This document shows, one piece after another, positions 1-11,060 of a stretch of DNA of 64,000 bases. Position 1 is the first letter of the stretch; every line of letters begins with the position of its first letter. Source of the stretch: Lycium barbarum. Lineage: Eukaryota > Streptophyta > Magnoliopsida > Solanales > Solanaceae. The position numbers and the translations under genes were made by a program. The stretch lies in the NCBI RefSeq assembly GCF_019175385.1, contig NC_083337.1, forward strand, positions 20,879,885 to 20,943,884, read 5' to 3'. Below the pieces are notes generated by a model. The model was not told where the DNA came from. It was given only the letters and a program-made list of their open reading frames with translations, and made no database searches.

Positions 1-1360
1 ACTTCCAAATCTCATAGGCTTAGAAGATGGCGTTTTAATGCTTCATTTTTTTAGTCTTAACATCACGTTTCTATGACAAAACTCCATCTTTTTACTACTT
101 CAGATTCTTCCAGATAGATTAAAAGTTAGTGATATCCATTAGGCACTAAACTTAAAAAGACGCACAAGTAGGCAAGCACATAGCTTTACTTAACGCCTAT
201 GCTTCTTCATTGAAGCTTCCTCTGTGTATAACTGCTCAAAAGAATGGGAAGGGAACTATGCTTGAGAAAAAGCAAATGAAGATTGGTGGTGCAGGAGGGT
301 GTGTGACATGCAATTATACAGGAGATGGAGAAGGGTAGCACTATATAAATAATAAAACAGATAATTGCAGATCAATTGTATTAAGACTATTGACTTTGGT
401 ACTAAAAGATGAACAAAATTATGGATTGTTGTCGAATTTAGAATCTTTACCTGAAAATTGAAATAAGAATGTGGTTCTGGAGTCGTTCTAGTAATGCAAG
501 AATATGAATCTTCCTATCTGCATCACAGTAATTCAGAACACTGCCACAGAAGTAACAATTCATCAGTTATAACCTGCATGTTCATTGCAGGTTTCAATCT
601 TCTAGTGAAATGATAATACATCATAGGTTTACTTAGTTATTATGTGTGTTTATGGTTCGATGTGGACTTCGATATAAAGCAGACTTACATGCTGCACATC
701 ATCCAGCTATAAGCAAGTTGGCTATATGCATGAGTGGTGGCTTTCTGAACATCCAGATGGTTATAAGGCAGTTGGCTATATGCATGAGTGGCGGCTTTCT
801 GAACCTTTGGAAGGTTAAAATAAGTGCCTTTCTTAGCTCAAATACACATCAACACCTACATTCATGTTAGTATATTGCTCAGGGGAAAATACCATTCACT
901 TCTAGCAGAAACACAAATTTAAGAAGTTGAGTTAACGGAAAAAATTACCATTTCCCTAAATTGCTATTGTTCCACTATAGATAACACACATTAAAAACCA
1001 CGTCATAATTATTTAAATATTCACAAACAATGTTATTTGCTTCAGATATGGCATCATTGCATGTGTGTGAAACATTTTGCGGACTACCAAAGGCAAAATC
1101 GCCAAAATCACACTCATTCATACCAGAAATCATCCTATTAGAACAAAAGTACTAATAGGTTGCGGGAACATTAATAAGTTAACTGCTGCTTTATTTTTAA
1201 GGTATTCTTTGGACAACATGATAGTAGCAAAAAAATCTTTACATTGACTGTGCATAAAATTTAAACAAAATATGCATGAGATTTTCCCCAAACTTACTTA
1301 CCATTTATTTCAAAATCTTGAGTGGTTTTTATCAGAACCCCATTCACTAGTGTTGCTTAC
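1..1360. other. AT-rich non-coding stretch, no gene recognised
   Basis: No long reading frame or recognisable domain was found on either strand. A short tandem duplication lies inside it (listed separately). The right end abuts the truncated P450 fragment. The missing C-terminal P450 exons, including the haem-binding cysteine exon, would be expected here, but I could not find them. Confidence 0.5.
709..804. repeat. 54-bp tandem duplication
   Basis: A 42-nt core (709-750) recurs at 763-804 with three differences, giving a 54-nt period. The shared core reads GTTGGCTATATGCATGAGTG followed by a GGCTTTCTGAAC tail. The reading frame across it has no recognisable product. Confidence 0.8.
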
Positions 1361-2028
1361 CTGGAGGTCTCTAAAATAAACCGCACCAGCAAAAATATAT
1401 AGATTCAGTATGCTGACCTTGCAGTTGACAAACTGTTCCATCTAAATTAATGATTTATCTCATATAGACTAATAATGTAGTAATAAATTTTCACTCAACG
1501 TAATTTTAACGTGTTAATAAAATATCTAATTTACTCTTTTTGGTATCTTTTAGTCACTTGATTCTGTGAAGAAAAATAAATGTACTGTAAGTGTACACAA
1601 GGAAGCAAAATAACATAGAACTTATCGCACGTGTGAACCGCATCGCCTTGTAATCGTTGTAATCAATAGGATCCTCGTGCTTTTTCTTTTCTCTAATTGC
1701 CATGTGTTCTTTCTGCAGAATTACAAATCAAGGTTATAAATTATGAATGATTCAAACAACAATGTAGTTATTTAACCACTCTCTGACTTTGGACTCACTC
1801 TTTGTTCTTCAAGAACTTTTGGATGATCATGAAGATATTCGACAGCCATCACAGAAGTAGTGGAAACAGTACAAAATGGTTATGATTAAATCAATCATCT
1901 CATCATTTGTTAATTTGTACCTATTTGCTTCTTCATTCATCAGGTAACCAAGCATATTGTGTTGAGTTTGCTTGAAAGCTCCTCTCCTTTATGAGTGTCT
2001 TTAGTAGGCTGACAATAATTTTCCTTGC
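1361..2028 (-). pseudogene. CYP85A-like cytochrome P450 fragment (brassinosteroid C-6 oxidase type)
   Basis: Three coding blocks read on the minus strand. Block 1799-2028 begins after a TTTCCTTCAG acceptor and encodes ARKIIVSLLKTLIKER, then MLGYLMNEEA, DEMIDLIITILY and STTSVMAVEYLHDHPKVLEE (I-helix region). Block 1626-1712 encodes KEHMAIREKKK and EDPIDYNDYKAMRFTRA. Block 1361-1386 encodes the K-helix ETSR (ExxR) and ends at a GTAAGC donor. The order matches CYP85A (DWARF), an ER-bound P450 that oxidises 6-deoxocastasterone to castasterone. It is broken: there is a one-base frameshift between KER and MLGYL, and about 14 nt (the SGYE segment before TVSTTS) are missing. A 239-bp stretch separates FTRA from the ETSR block. 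The N-terminal and haem-cysteine exons were not found. Family assignment is by recall of the conserved motifs. Confidence 0.8.
1387..1625. other. 239-bp apparent insertion inside the P450 exon, flanked by CGCAC
   Basis: CGCAC occurs at 1382-1386 and again at 1626-1630. The P450 coding sequence expected to be continuous (FTRA to ETSR) is split exactly there. A 5-bp direct repeat around non-homologous DNA looks like a target-site duplication. No terminal inverted repeat or coding sequence is visible. An alternative is an intron with a decayed donor (ATAAG where GTAAG would be expected). Confidence 0.4.
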
Positions 2029-2131
2029 CTGAAGGAAATTTTCTTATTACATACTTTCTAAGCTTCTCATAATCACACAAGTGTTAAATTACACTGACAG
2101 TATACACTTGAAACATAAAACTTAGAGGTAC

Positions 2132-2640
2132 CTGCAGTAGAAATACATATCAATTATCCGACACTTCGTTTTTGCTATATGAAGCCTCTTCTGCTCCTTT
2201 GGGCTTTGTCTCATCTTTGGAACTACTTTTTCTTGTGTAGCATAAGTGGCAACAACCAACAAATACAAGCCGCTGCATGCAACATGATTAAAACCCAAAT
2301 ACCAAACAAACAACGAAAATTGAAAGAAATATCCAATCAATAAGAAGAGCAAAAAATTTAAAACCAAAGCTCACCAGCAATCGGTAAATCCAATAGGAAC
2401 ATGGGAATAAAACAAATGCTTTCCGAAAGCAGGTGGTGAGAGGGCGGAAACACAGATGTGATCATAAGAAGGCGAGCCTAAACATAGAGCGAACAAAGAT
2501 ACAAAATTGAAAAAGAAGATAAGAACAGAGGCCAACAAAAGAAGAAGGATCAATGGGCAAGTCGGGGAGGAGTGTGAAAAGGTGGAATCCAGTTGCAACC
2601 CACAAATATTAGTATTACAAGCAAAAGGCAAAATTAATGG
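2132..2640 (-). pseudogene. Candidate two-exon minus-strand fragment, product unknown
   Basis: A possible exon at 2375 and above ends at a GTGAGC donor, and a second at 2132-2272 lies between a GCATGCAG acceptor and a GTACCT donor. Removing the 102-nt intron keeps one reading frame open. The first exon encodes a strongly hydrophobic stretch (PLILLLLLASVLIFFFNF), like a membrane anchor. The second is basic (KVVPKMRQSPKEQKRLHIAK). No ATG is visible for the first exon, and neither part resembles the CYP85A N-terminus that should precede the downstream P450 block. The intron is paralogous to sequence at about 10.77-10.9 kb. Confidence 0.25.
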
Positions 2641-3486
2641 AAGAAGCTCCGTTTCAAAGATATGATTGAGATGGGTGATTACTGGGTGGTGATTCGGTGG
2701 ACGGTGGTCAGTGGTGGATGAATTAGTTGCTGGGTTTTTCTGATAGAGCTTCGGTGGGAAACAGAGGAGGCGATGGTTTGATTTCAGATAGCTATTGCCG
2801 GAGTTTTGGTGCTGGGTTCACATGGCAGATCGTTCTAGAATCTTGGAGTGTGTTTGGAAATAAATATCTAGTATTCAAGTTACCATTTTGCCCCTGTATG
2901 AGTGAGTCAAATGAGAGAGACAAGAAGCAATTTTGGCAATACCACGTGATGACTTAAAAGGCCCACAGGTGTACCATTATCAGTGGGTCTCATCATAGTT
3001 ACAATTACAGAAGTGCCCTTCGTCGCACCCAATCCTTCACTTATTAATTATATATAATATATATATATATTAGATGAAGTTTACCCGTGAGACGCACGGG
3101 CCTAACATGTTTGACATTGTGCCTATCTATTTTAAAGTATTCCGGTGCCAATACGGTAGTGCTCTATCTATAGATATATGGAGATAGAAGATCATAAAAA
3201 GTTAGATTTTTCAATACATCATATAAATAATGATATAGTACAATATTTGCACGAAAGAAATAAAAGCTCTCACCGACGTGCTATCAATCTAGTCAACTAG
3301 AGGTAACTATTAAAACCAAGTATTATTGATGCAATACCCATAAAATATAAAGAATATGTCTCTTCAAACACATTCTGACCTACCTTTCCCTTTTGAATAG
3401 CTGCTACAGTGCCCAGCTCAATAATAGCTTCTTATACCGGAACCAACAACATAACGAACAGAACGTCATAGGAGAATTTTGATATC
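2641..3486. other. Non-coding stretch with possible Helitron-like terminus near 3090
   Basis: No gene was recognised. A TA-rich run at 3045-3070 is followed by a hairpin (CCCGTG, AGACG loop, CACGGG) and then CTAA, at about 3084-3106. A short GC hairpin followed by CTRR is the usual shape of a plant Helitron 3' end, but the hairpin-to-CTRR spacing here is shorter than normal and no partner end was identified. Confidence 0.25.
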
Positions 3487-3649
3487 TGTAATGACCCGTT
3501 TCGTCGTTACTGCGAATGTCGAGGAAACCCGCATCTCTGACTCTTTAAAAATGTCTTCATTCAGTTATATTTCTGGAACTCGCTAATTTAATCGAACCCG
3601 TTGTGCGCATCGCGTGAGAGCTTGAAATTTGGGCCACCAGGCCCAGTTG

Positions 3650-3806
3650 GGCTGCCACAGCGGCTGGAAAGGCGCTATAGCGGTGGCGCTGTAGCGGTGG
3701 TCTCACCTCCAAAGCGGCAAGTGTATTGGCCAATTGGCCGCCACGGCGGTCCCTTAGCCGCCTTAGCGGCACCGCCGAAGCGATTCCTATACTGCTGGAG
3801 CGGTGA
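3650..3806 (+). promoter_or_regulatory. CpG-rich palindrome cluster in U3 of LTR-A1
   Basis: About ten diverged short motifs of the type GCTATAGCGGT, GCTGTAGCGGT and GCCGCCACGGC sit in otherwise AT-rich LTR sequence. The cluster ends about 15 nt before a TATA-like CCCTATTTAA. The equivalent position in the other family-A LTRs carries similar clusters. Confidence 0.6.
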
Positions 3807-3820
3807 CGTACAGTGAAAAT

Positions 3821-3832
3821 CCCTATTTAAGA
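3821..3832 (+). promoter_or_regulatory. Putative TATA box of LTR-A1
   Basis: CCCTATTTAAGA lies about 335 bp into the LTR, directly after the palindrome cluster. This is the expected U3/R boundary position. Inferred from sequence only. Confidence 0.5.
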
Positions 3833-6420
3833 GTTCATTTCGGGAATTGACCCCATTTTTTTAAAAACCCTAAAGTCCAGTGGCCCCTCAAGCATTTTTA
3901 GAGCTCAAATTCAGATTTCCTTGGAAATGGAAATCCTCCTAACCTCTTCTAATCCTTCCTTCTCATAGTAAATTGTTCCTAAGATCTTCACCTAGAGAGC
4001 TAACAAAAAGAGTATCACCAATCCTAGATTTAGAGGGATGATTGGTTAGCTTGTTCTTCACATGGATTCCCTTGATTTAAATCTCTCTTGTCCTCCACCC
4101 TAGAATGGTTACCAACTTGGATTTCCATTTTCTTTTCAAATTGTAAATGGGTTTCTCCACAAATCTTGAAATGGTCTTCTATGGAATAAAGTTAAAGATG
4201 GTGACTTTACTTAGCTAGTAGTTTAAGTGGTTGACTTTGATCATGAGTAGAGGTTAAGAAATCTCTTAGCTTTTGATGGTAGAAAGAGAGTTCATTTAGT
4301 GTGAAAGGTCTAGTAAATCTAGAAGAAGTATGGATTCCCAAAACTTCCGTTATCAATCCGAACCTCTTGGAATGCTTTAATGACGAATCCTACTTTTGGT
4401 CTCATGGGTGTTTCAAGTTCCCTCATACGGATTACGACGTGATGGACGAACCGAAGATCTAGGGATGGTCGTGGCACCCGCTCGGCCTCGAGGTAGGTTA
4501 CGACTTCCTTTTGGTAAACTCCGGTTAGATTTACATATTCATGTATTAAAAGAAACGGAGAATGCATGTGTAGGTATTGGAGATTTGGGACGGATTCTTA
4601 GGATAGTACTGTTATGTGACGTTTGTGTTCAGGCTTGTGGCCTGTAGATTCCCTAGGATTCTTGTGTTGGTTTCCCTTGAATATCGGTGGATTGTATGTG
4701 AGTTGGAAGTAGTTGTTGTTAATTATTTTTCTATGTTCCTTGGTGAGAAACTTCCGTAAGATGTGCGTAATTGGTTCTATGCTAATAATATTGAATCTTC
4801 TTTGGTATTAAACGGATAAATGTACCAACGATTGTGAAATTGATTCTAGACTGGGTATTAGTGAAGTCTTGTAAGTAGAAGGTGGATTATTGTAAATAGA
4901 AGGTGAATTACCATGTATTAATATTGATAGGTAGTAAGGAAGTGAGGTAATATTATTATGTGGCTTGATTGTGGTATTGTTGTTGGCTTGATGTCACGTG
5001 TTGGTAGTAGATATTGGGGACTGTTGTTCCATCGTGATTGTGATATTATAGTATTTTACTGGTTGATGTTGATACGAGGAATGGAGTTATATATGACTTG
5101 TGTAGTCTTTCATGATATTGTTAGCGTACCCATGTTTGGTATTGTGATATTGATTGCTTATTGATGTTGACACGTACATTGCACGCATTCTCATCCTTCA
5201 TGATATACTGTTGATACATTGTTGGTGCTTGATGAAACACTGTGATGATCTAGGCTCGGTTGGATGAGAGTGATGTGAGAGTCTGATATTCGATGTTTGT
5301 CCCAGAATAGTGGATTGAGTGAGTGCATGGACTCCGCGGGTCCCCCAGGGTGGTGCTGATGAAAATCCTCTGTGGGCAAAGATTCGGAGTCTCGTCTGTC
5401 TGTTGGGCAAAGATCCGGGACGAGTAGCACTTAGACTTCGCGAGTTACCTTGGGTTGTGCTACCGAGACGTAGAGGTATTCCGTCCGGAGTACATGTGTA
5501 CACAGCATTGCATTCATACACTATTGCATTGCATTGCATCCTGGCTTATATTGTGATGATCTGGTGCTTTGCTTGTTATGTTGGTTTTAGGTTAGATATA
5601 TTGTGACTTGACACATTTGGGTTTAGATGCTCTACTTAGGTGATGACGTGTACTTGGTTCCGATTATGGTTGCCTTATACTTGTTAATTTATCTCGTTGA
5701 TCGTTCGTAGGACTAGTTATATGTTTTGGCTTACTAAAATGATGTAGAATAAGGAATATCACAATGGTGAGTTGACTTCCATACTAAAAACGAATGGTAT
5801 AATGATATAGGACTAGTGTGAGACTGTTGTGGGATTGACTGATGGTTATTAGAGGAGAGTTAAATGATTTAAGAGTCTTGATGTGATAACGAGCGGTAGA
5901 TAGATGCATGATATTGATCTAGTTGCTTATCCTGCTTATTTGTGAATTCTTTTACTGATATGTGCTTCTAACCATTGTCGGCCTATGATGCTTACTCAGT
6001 ACGTGTTGATTGTACTGATGCTACCCTTGCTACATCCCTTTTGGGGTGTAGAGTGTTTCAGGTGATTGACTGCGACATGTTTGGAAGATGCACGGTACCT
6101 ATCTTGAAGGTCTCCTCCCACTTCATTCCGGGATGGAGGTTGAGTCTCAAAGTTTATTTCATTCTAAATTTACACTAGTCGCTCTTGTATTTGTCTAGAC
6201 CAGGTCGTGGGAGTCGGAATGAATCTTGTAATTATTTAGCTGTTGTAATCATTTTCGAAATCTTGGGTTAATAAAATTATTTGGTTTCCGCTATTAATTA
6301 TATATATATTGAATCAAATGACTTGTTTCTTTACTTGGTTGATGTGTTATTTTGATTGAGGGTTCGCCTACCGAGGATGGAAAGGTAGGTACCCGCGCAA
6401 TCCTAAATTAGGTCGTGACA

Positions 6421-7163
6421 ATATCGCCTTCAAAATACAAGCAAACACCAAGCACCTACGTAAATACAAATATGCAAGATGAAATATGGATACGAGAACA
6501 GCACTGTGAAATACCCAATTGTTAATGGAAATTTAAAGTACAATTGTTTTTTAAAATTAACTTATTTTATTAATCACCAACTGAGCTTTACAAAACTTCA
6601 GCATAGCCACATCCCAGCTTGCTGATCACATAAAAAACCAAGGATCCAACAAAGAGCTACTTGCACCTAGAATACTACCACAGAAACAAGAGAATCGCCT
6701 CATAGGGAGGGTATACCCTTAAAATCGAAGCTGTTGTAGCAACATCCTAGTGCCTAAAGAGGCTCTAACATTACATACACAAGCCATCTCTTTTGCAATT
6801 GCAGGAACTGCTCTCTCCACCTTCTAAAAAATTCTTGTGTTTCTTTCTACCCAGATTGCATGAACCAATTCAGTATAAACTTGTTTCGGTAGTCTTGCCT
6901 GCATTGATTTTCCTCAAGTTACTTTGCATATCCATTGCTGATTACCATTGTTGCTATGATTTGAGACTTGTGCCACTGCAATTTTTTCAGTATTTGATTC
7001 TCGATGATTTTTTAGAATTTCTAGTCAGTCAGAGAGTACATGAAAAGGGCGCACAAATACTCTGGGACTTGTATTTTATATTAAAGAAAAGAAAAGTTGA
7101 ATATTGAGAGCAGAGTATTAAAAGAAATATGATTAAATCAATGAACAAACACTGTATGAGTGC
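6421..7163. other. AT-rich non-coding stretch
   Basis: A 104-codon plus-strand frame at 6793-7107 shows no domain, and the composition matches its surroundings. No gene is supported. It may be 3' flanking sequence of the minus-strand exon ending at 7164. Confidence 0.4.
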
Positions 7164-7614
7164 TTATTTTTCTTGCTGCATAGCTAGAACAGTGACGAAC
7201 TCTTCCAAGCTAAGAATACTATCCTCATTCGCAGCTTGTTTGAATAGCTCCACTTTCTGGAAAGCAGAATAAACCAACATCTAAGCAACTTATATAGGCA
7301 AAACCTAAAAGGTGTTTACTTAATGATAATTTAAAGATGTCAATATGTAGATTCCTATGCTAGTTTAAAAACTTTTAAAAATGCCATATTTCTTTTAGGT
7401 TGGAAATGATCAGTAATGATCTGAATAGTTATACAAGTATAATCTGATCAGCCTGAGGATCCTTTCTTGTTATAAATAAGCAAGGAATATAAATGAGAAA
7501 TCTAAATCCATAAACATGTTGTTTGAAAGAGTTGATCAGCATTACAAAGTATATATAAGATGACCTTCTTAGCTGCTGGTTGATTTTCGTATAGAGCAAC
7601 CAAATCAGAGAACC
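7164..7614 (-). pseudogene. Candidate terminal exons of a minus-strand gene with an EF-hand-like tail
   Basis: The last exon (7164-7256) follows a GCTTTCCAG acceptor and encodes KVELFKQAANEDSILSLEEF, then VTVLAMQQEK and a TAA stop. NEDSILSLEEF resembles the end of an EF-hand loop. An upstream candidate exon at about 7562-7614 encodes FSDLVALYENQPAAKK. It ends in AAGAAG before a GT, and joins the last exon in frame. Its acceptor side runs straight into the 75-bp tandem duplication, so upstream continuity is broken. I do not recognise the protein. Confidence 0.35.
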
Positions 7615-7905
7615 CTATCCTCGGTGTTTGGACCAAATAAATGGAAAAATAAGCTACGTCGTGCCCGCGTGAGCAATCCGCATAGAACCCTATCCTCGGT
7701 GTTTGGACCAAATAAATGGAAAAATAAGCTACGTCGTGCCCGCGTGAGCAATCCGCATAGGTCCCTAGCCTGCTTGGTACGGAACGGTGGAATTTCCGGG
7801 CAAACAGAGCCGGCCCATCAGATCTCGAAAAATCAATGAGCTAATACGCACGACGGGTCTCCAGAAGAGGGTCCTCGGTGTTTGGACCAAATAAATGGAA
7901 AAATC
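7611..7905. repeat. 75-bp tandem duplication plus partial third copy, GC-richer than flanks
   Basis: 7611-7685 and 7686-7760 are near-identical 75-bp units containing CCTCGGTGTTTGGACCAAAT and CGTCGTGCCCGCGTGAGC. The first 33 nt of the unit return at 7872-7904. Between lies unique GC-rich sequence (about 7761-7871). Composition is unlike the surrounding AT-rich DNA, suggesting origin from another element, which I could not classify. Confidence 0.8.
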
Positions 7906-8002
7906 GGCCAAGTTCCTTTCATTGTAAGTCCTGGAGAGAATGACAATTCCTTAACTTCTGGAGTACTCTTAATATCTCATTCTGATTGCCTCTCGTTTAG
8001 TA

Positions 8003-8155
8003 TCAAATGAATATCTTTTGTAGCATAAAAGCACCATCACCAAATTCCTCTTTCCTTGACAAAACTGACTGTTCTATAATATTGCATAAATTTAGAAATG
8101 TAGGGCCTCGGTCATAAAGCACCATTGCGTACAGGGAACCAGCCCCTAAAGAAAT
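8003..8155 (-). pseudogene. Candidate minus-strand exon, product unknown
   Basis: After a TTATTTCTTTAG acceptor the minus strand reads AGSLYAMVLYDRGPTFLNLC, then a basic and acidic stretch ending GDGAFMLQK. The frame is open across the whole candidate, but no donor GT is obvious at the 3' side. It could be an upstream exon of the gene ending at 7164. Not recognised. Confidence 0.2.
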
Positions 8156-8199
8156 AAGGAGAAGCACATATACATTGAGATGGCTCAAAACATAGAGTT

Positions 8200-9570
8200 G
8201 AAGCGTTCCTTAGTACAAATTATTGACTCTGCTTAAAGCTTCAAAACAAATTGTTTTCTGCCATTTGAGCAAATATCTTAATACAAACAATTAAGAAATG
8301 CAATGTACACTTGCTTGCTAGTGAAAGATAATTATTAAAGCATAAATAGGTATAGAAAGAAGAGACAAGAGCCTTTCATATCCCGAATTCACTTTGGTCT
8401 TTCCAATTCATAATGCACATGTGCTCAATAGGCAGACCCACGTACCCAATTTGGTCTGTTTGATTTCTTCTTTGTGCTAATTATTAACAACTATTCATTT
8501 GGTCTCTCTTCATTCTGCTTGCTCCCTCTCCGGTGAGTTCTTGTTCTTTTTTGCGTAGTTTTTGTTTCTAATCTTCTGTGTTTTTTGGCTCAGTCCTCGG
8601 TCCTCCTTTTTCTCTTTTATTTTTCATGTATTTGGTATCTACTTTTGATATTGTCTTCGAACTTTTTTTGTCACTTTTCAGTTGCTTCACTACTACAGTA
8701 GGGAAGTAGACTCCTTTGCATTTGCCTCTAATTTTTCAATCATGCATGTGTTCCTAAATAAATGTTTGCGTTTGATCTTCTCTTATTTCATCAATTTTTT
8801 CTTATTGCTGCATGTGTTCGCTAAAGTTTTGTATAAACAGTGAAGTTAAGATGTTCTCCTGACTCAAGGTTGTACTTCGCACTGCTGATTTTTGGTAACA
8901 TTGACATAGTCATGGTTATGAAAAGCTTGCTAGCATCACAAAAGTTCATCTACAGATTTAATGGTTCCTTCCCTCAGAAAAGTCAAGTAGAGGCTTTAGT
9001 TTCTTCATGTGCTTTTTAATTACTGGATAAAGCATTTACCTAGACTCCCTAAAGGATTTTAGGGTAGTGTTTGATATTTGAGAAACTTATAAACGGTCAA
9101 TACCTAAGCGTATAGACGAATACAATCATGTCCCTCACACAATCATCATTCGCTTTTGGGAAGCTACCAGTCAATCAAATGAAATTCTTTATTTACAAAC
9201 TCTTTAACAGGAAAACTGAATGAAAAATAAGAGAGAGAAGAGCATATTATTACCTGAACAACAAAACAGTTATTTTTCTGACAAAGTTCTCTCAAGTTAC
9301 GTTGTTGTTTCTTGAAGCCACTTCCACTTGAATAATATACCTATGTTCCCAAAACCAACAGGAAACATCTACTGTTTTTATATACTATCAATATCGAAAT
9401 CTCAGTAAATGAAATATCGTGACCATTAATATCAAAATTAAAGTAATCGAAAAAACTCGTACAATTTACTGGGGAAAAGCAAAAAGATTCTGTAACCTAT
9501 TAAAATGAGTTGTATTTAGTTCACTATCAAACAGAGCATACATCTGAACGACACCGGAATATAATATTAC
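8200..9570. other. Non-coding stretch with possible plus-strand 5' leader near 8540
   Basis: Pyrimidine-rich leader-like sequence ends in CTCTCCG before GTGAGTTCTTG at about 8533, a good plant donor site, but no coding exon follows that I can identify. The remainder is AT-rich with no recognisable gene. Confidence 0.25.
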
Positions 9571-9965
9571 CTCCGATCTACATAAACTACATAAAATACA
9601 GGGCGAGTCAATGAGTCCATCTCCTGCATTGACCTATGATAAAAGAACATAGTTTTAGAGGTCACATGTCATCAGGAAAAAAATCAAAACACAAACATCA
9701 TATTTCATTTATATATGAAAATAGATAGACAAGGAGTTCAAATATCACAAATATTGAATTTAAACACTATTAGGTTTACAAAAACATTAGAAGAATTATC
9801 CAAATACACATTTCTATACATATCACTACTGAGTTAGATATCAAATAAAAAGAAGGAAAAATCAATGAAAACTAATCATGTATACCTTAGTGTTTAGACA
9901 GACACTCCACATATAAAGATAGAACGAAAGCTTTCGGCTCATGATGAATTCCTGGCAAAATGTAA
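9571..9965 (-). pseudogene. Two candidate small minus-strand exons, product unknown
   Basis: Exon candidate 9571-9633 (63 nt) lies between a TTTATCATAG acceptor and a GTAATA donor. Another at about 9888-9957 lies between TTTTGCCAG and a GTATAC donor. Both have good splice consensus on the minus strand. The peptides are short and the frame ambiguous, so no function can be given. Confidence 0.2.
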
Positions 9966-10721
9966 TTACTAATTGTAGCACGATCAAAATGTAGAGCCCT
10001 ATAAAAGAATTATCCAATATTCATTTTCTTTCATGAAAAAGATTCATTCTTTTAGAAAAAAAATGAATTTGCAAATACATCCCTGATAAGGGATATGCTG
10101 CATATTTTACTGTCATACTTTTAGTTGCCAAAAAATCTTTTAAATGACCTATATTTATGCTATCCAAAGTTCTGGCCTTGCAAAAGGATAGAGATTTATG
10201 TTGAAATCACCTAAAAAGAAATGGAATAGAATATTATTTCAGTTGTTTCAGGCATACAATAAAAAACCTAAACTGCATAAAAATTCTTCCCTTTAAATTA
10301 GAATATTTTGTCCAGATGGCAACTCAATTACGCTTAGTGTTTGAAGCATTCGGACAATAAAAGCCACATGCACAGTATCTACCCACTTTTTTTTTTTTTG
10401 GAAATAACTAGAAAACCCAGATACTTATAAACCACTAATCCACATATACATTAAATTTTAAAAAAATGAAGCACAAACAGAAAAAGAGCTTTATACGAAA
10501 ATGAAGATTCTAAAGAATAGAATAAAAGTTTACCTTCTCGCCAAGAAAGAAAAGAGAAAAATTTAGCAGAGCTCAGAAATTTTATCTTCCTCCGTTTTCA
10601 GGATGTTTTGGTTTCATCTTGCCAATCTGGGTGCATATGTATTTTGAAGAGCGTATCCATAACTGCATATACACAGAAAAACCGGGAGGATAATTAGACT
10701 CTACATTTAGAGAATAGTCGG

Positions 10722-11060
10722 TCAATTGCAACTGAGAAGGATTATGCTAATTTGAAAACCGTTGATACATGCAACATGACTAAAACTAAAAAATCCAAAA
10801 CAAATAACAAAAATTGAAAGAAATATGCAATCAATCAGAACAAAAAAAAAAAGAAAAAAAACCCCAAAATCAAAAAAATAATAATCAAAGTTCACCTGCA
10901 GAAGTGTGAGAGAACCCACCATAGTGTAGAAAAAGCTTGCAGATAAAATCGGAAGAAGAAGCACTCGGAGAGAGAGAAATGAAAATAACCATAGTGCTAC
11001 TAAAATTTGATTACAGAAGTACAATGAAGAATGCAAAAGATTAGCCGGAAAGAAAGTCAC
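10722..11060 (-). pseudogene. Candidate first exon and intron paralogous to 2.1-2.6 kb
   Basis: A hydrophobic reading frame ends at CTTCTGCAG before GTGAAC (about 10897). The following intron shares ATATTTCTTTCAATTTT and CATGTTGCATG with the intron at 2273-2374, with many indels. The two loci are therefore related copies about 8.5 kb apart in the same orientation. The coding assignment is uncertain and the exon may be untranslated leader. Confidence 0.25.

Larger units (their letters stand above)
3487..6420 (+). mobile_element. Solo LTR, long-LTR Gypsy (Tekay/Del-type) family A, copy A1
   Basis: It starts TGTAATGACCC and ends GGTCGTGACA, with the same near-inverted termini as the minus-strand copies at 35931, 40732 and 48470. 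It is flanked by a perfect 5-bp target duplication, ATATC (3482-3486 and 6421-6425). No internal region or second LTR is present, so it is a solo LTR left by LTR-LTR recombination. At 2934 bp it is longer than the other copies (2.2-2.4 kb). The family is assigned because the copy at 40732 is joined to a methionine-tRNA primer site and Tekay-like gag and RT. Its plus orientation is opposite to the other A copies. Confidence 0.9.

Noticed and set aside
8684..8702. CACTACTACAGTAG considered as the CACTA-type left end of the DUF1985 transposon
   Set aside because: It does not match CACTACAAGAAA well and no matching inverted end was found.
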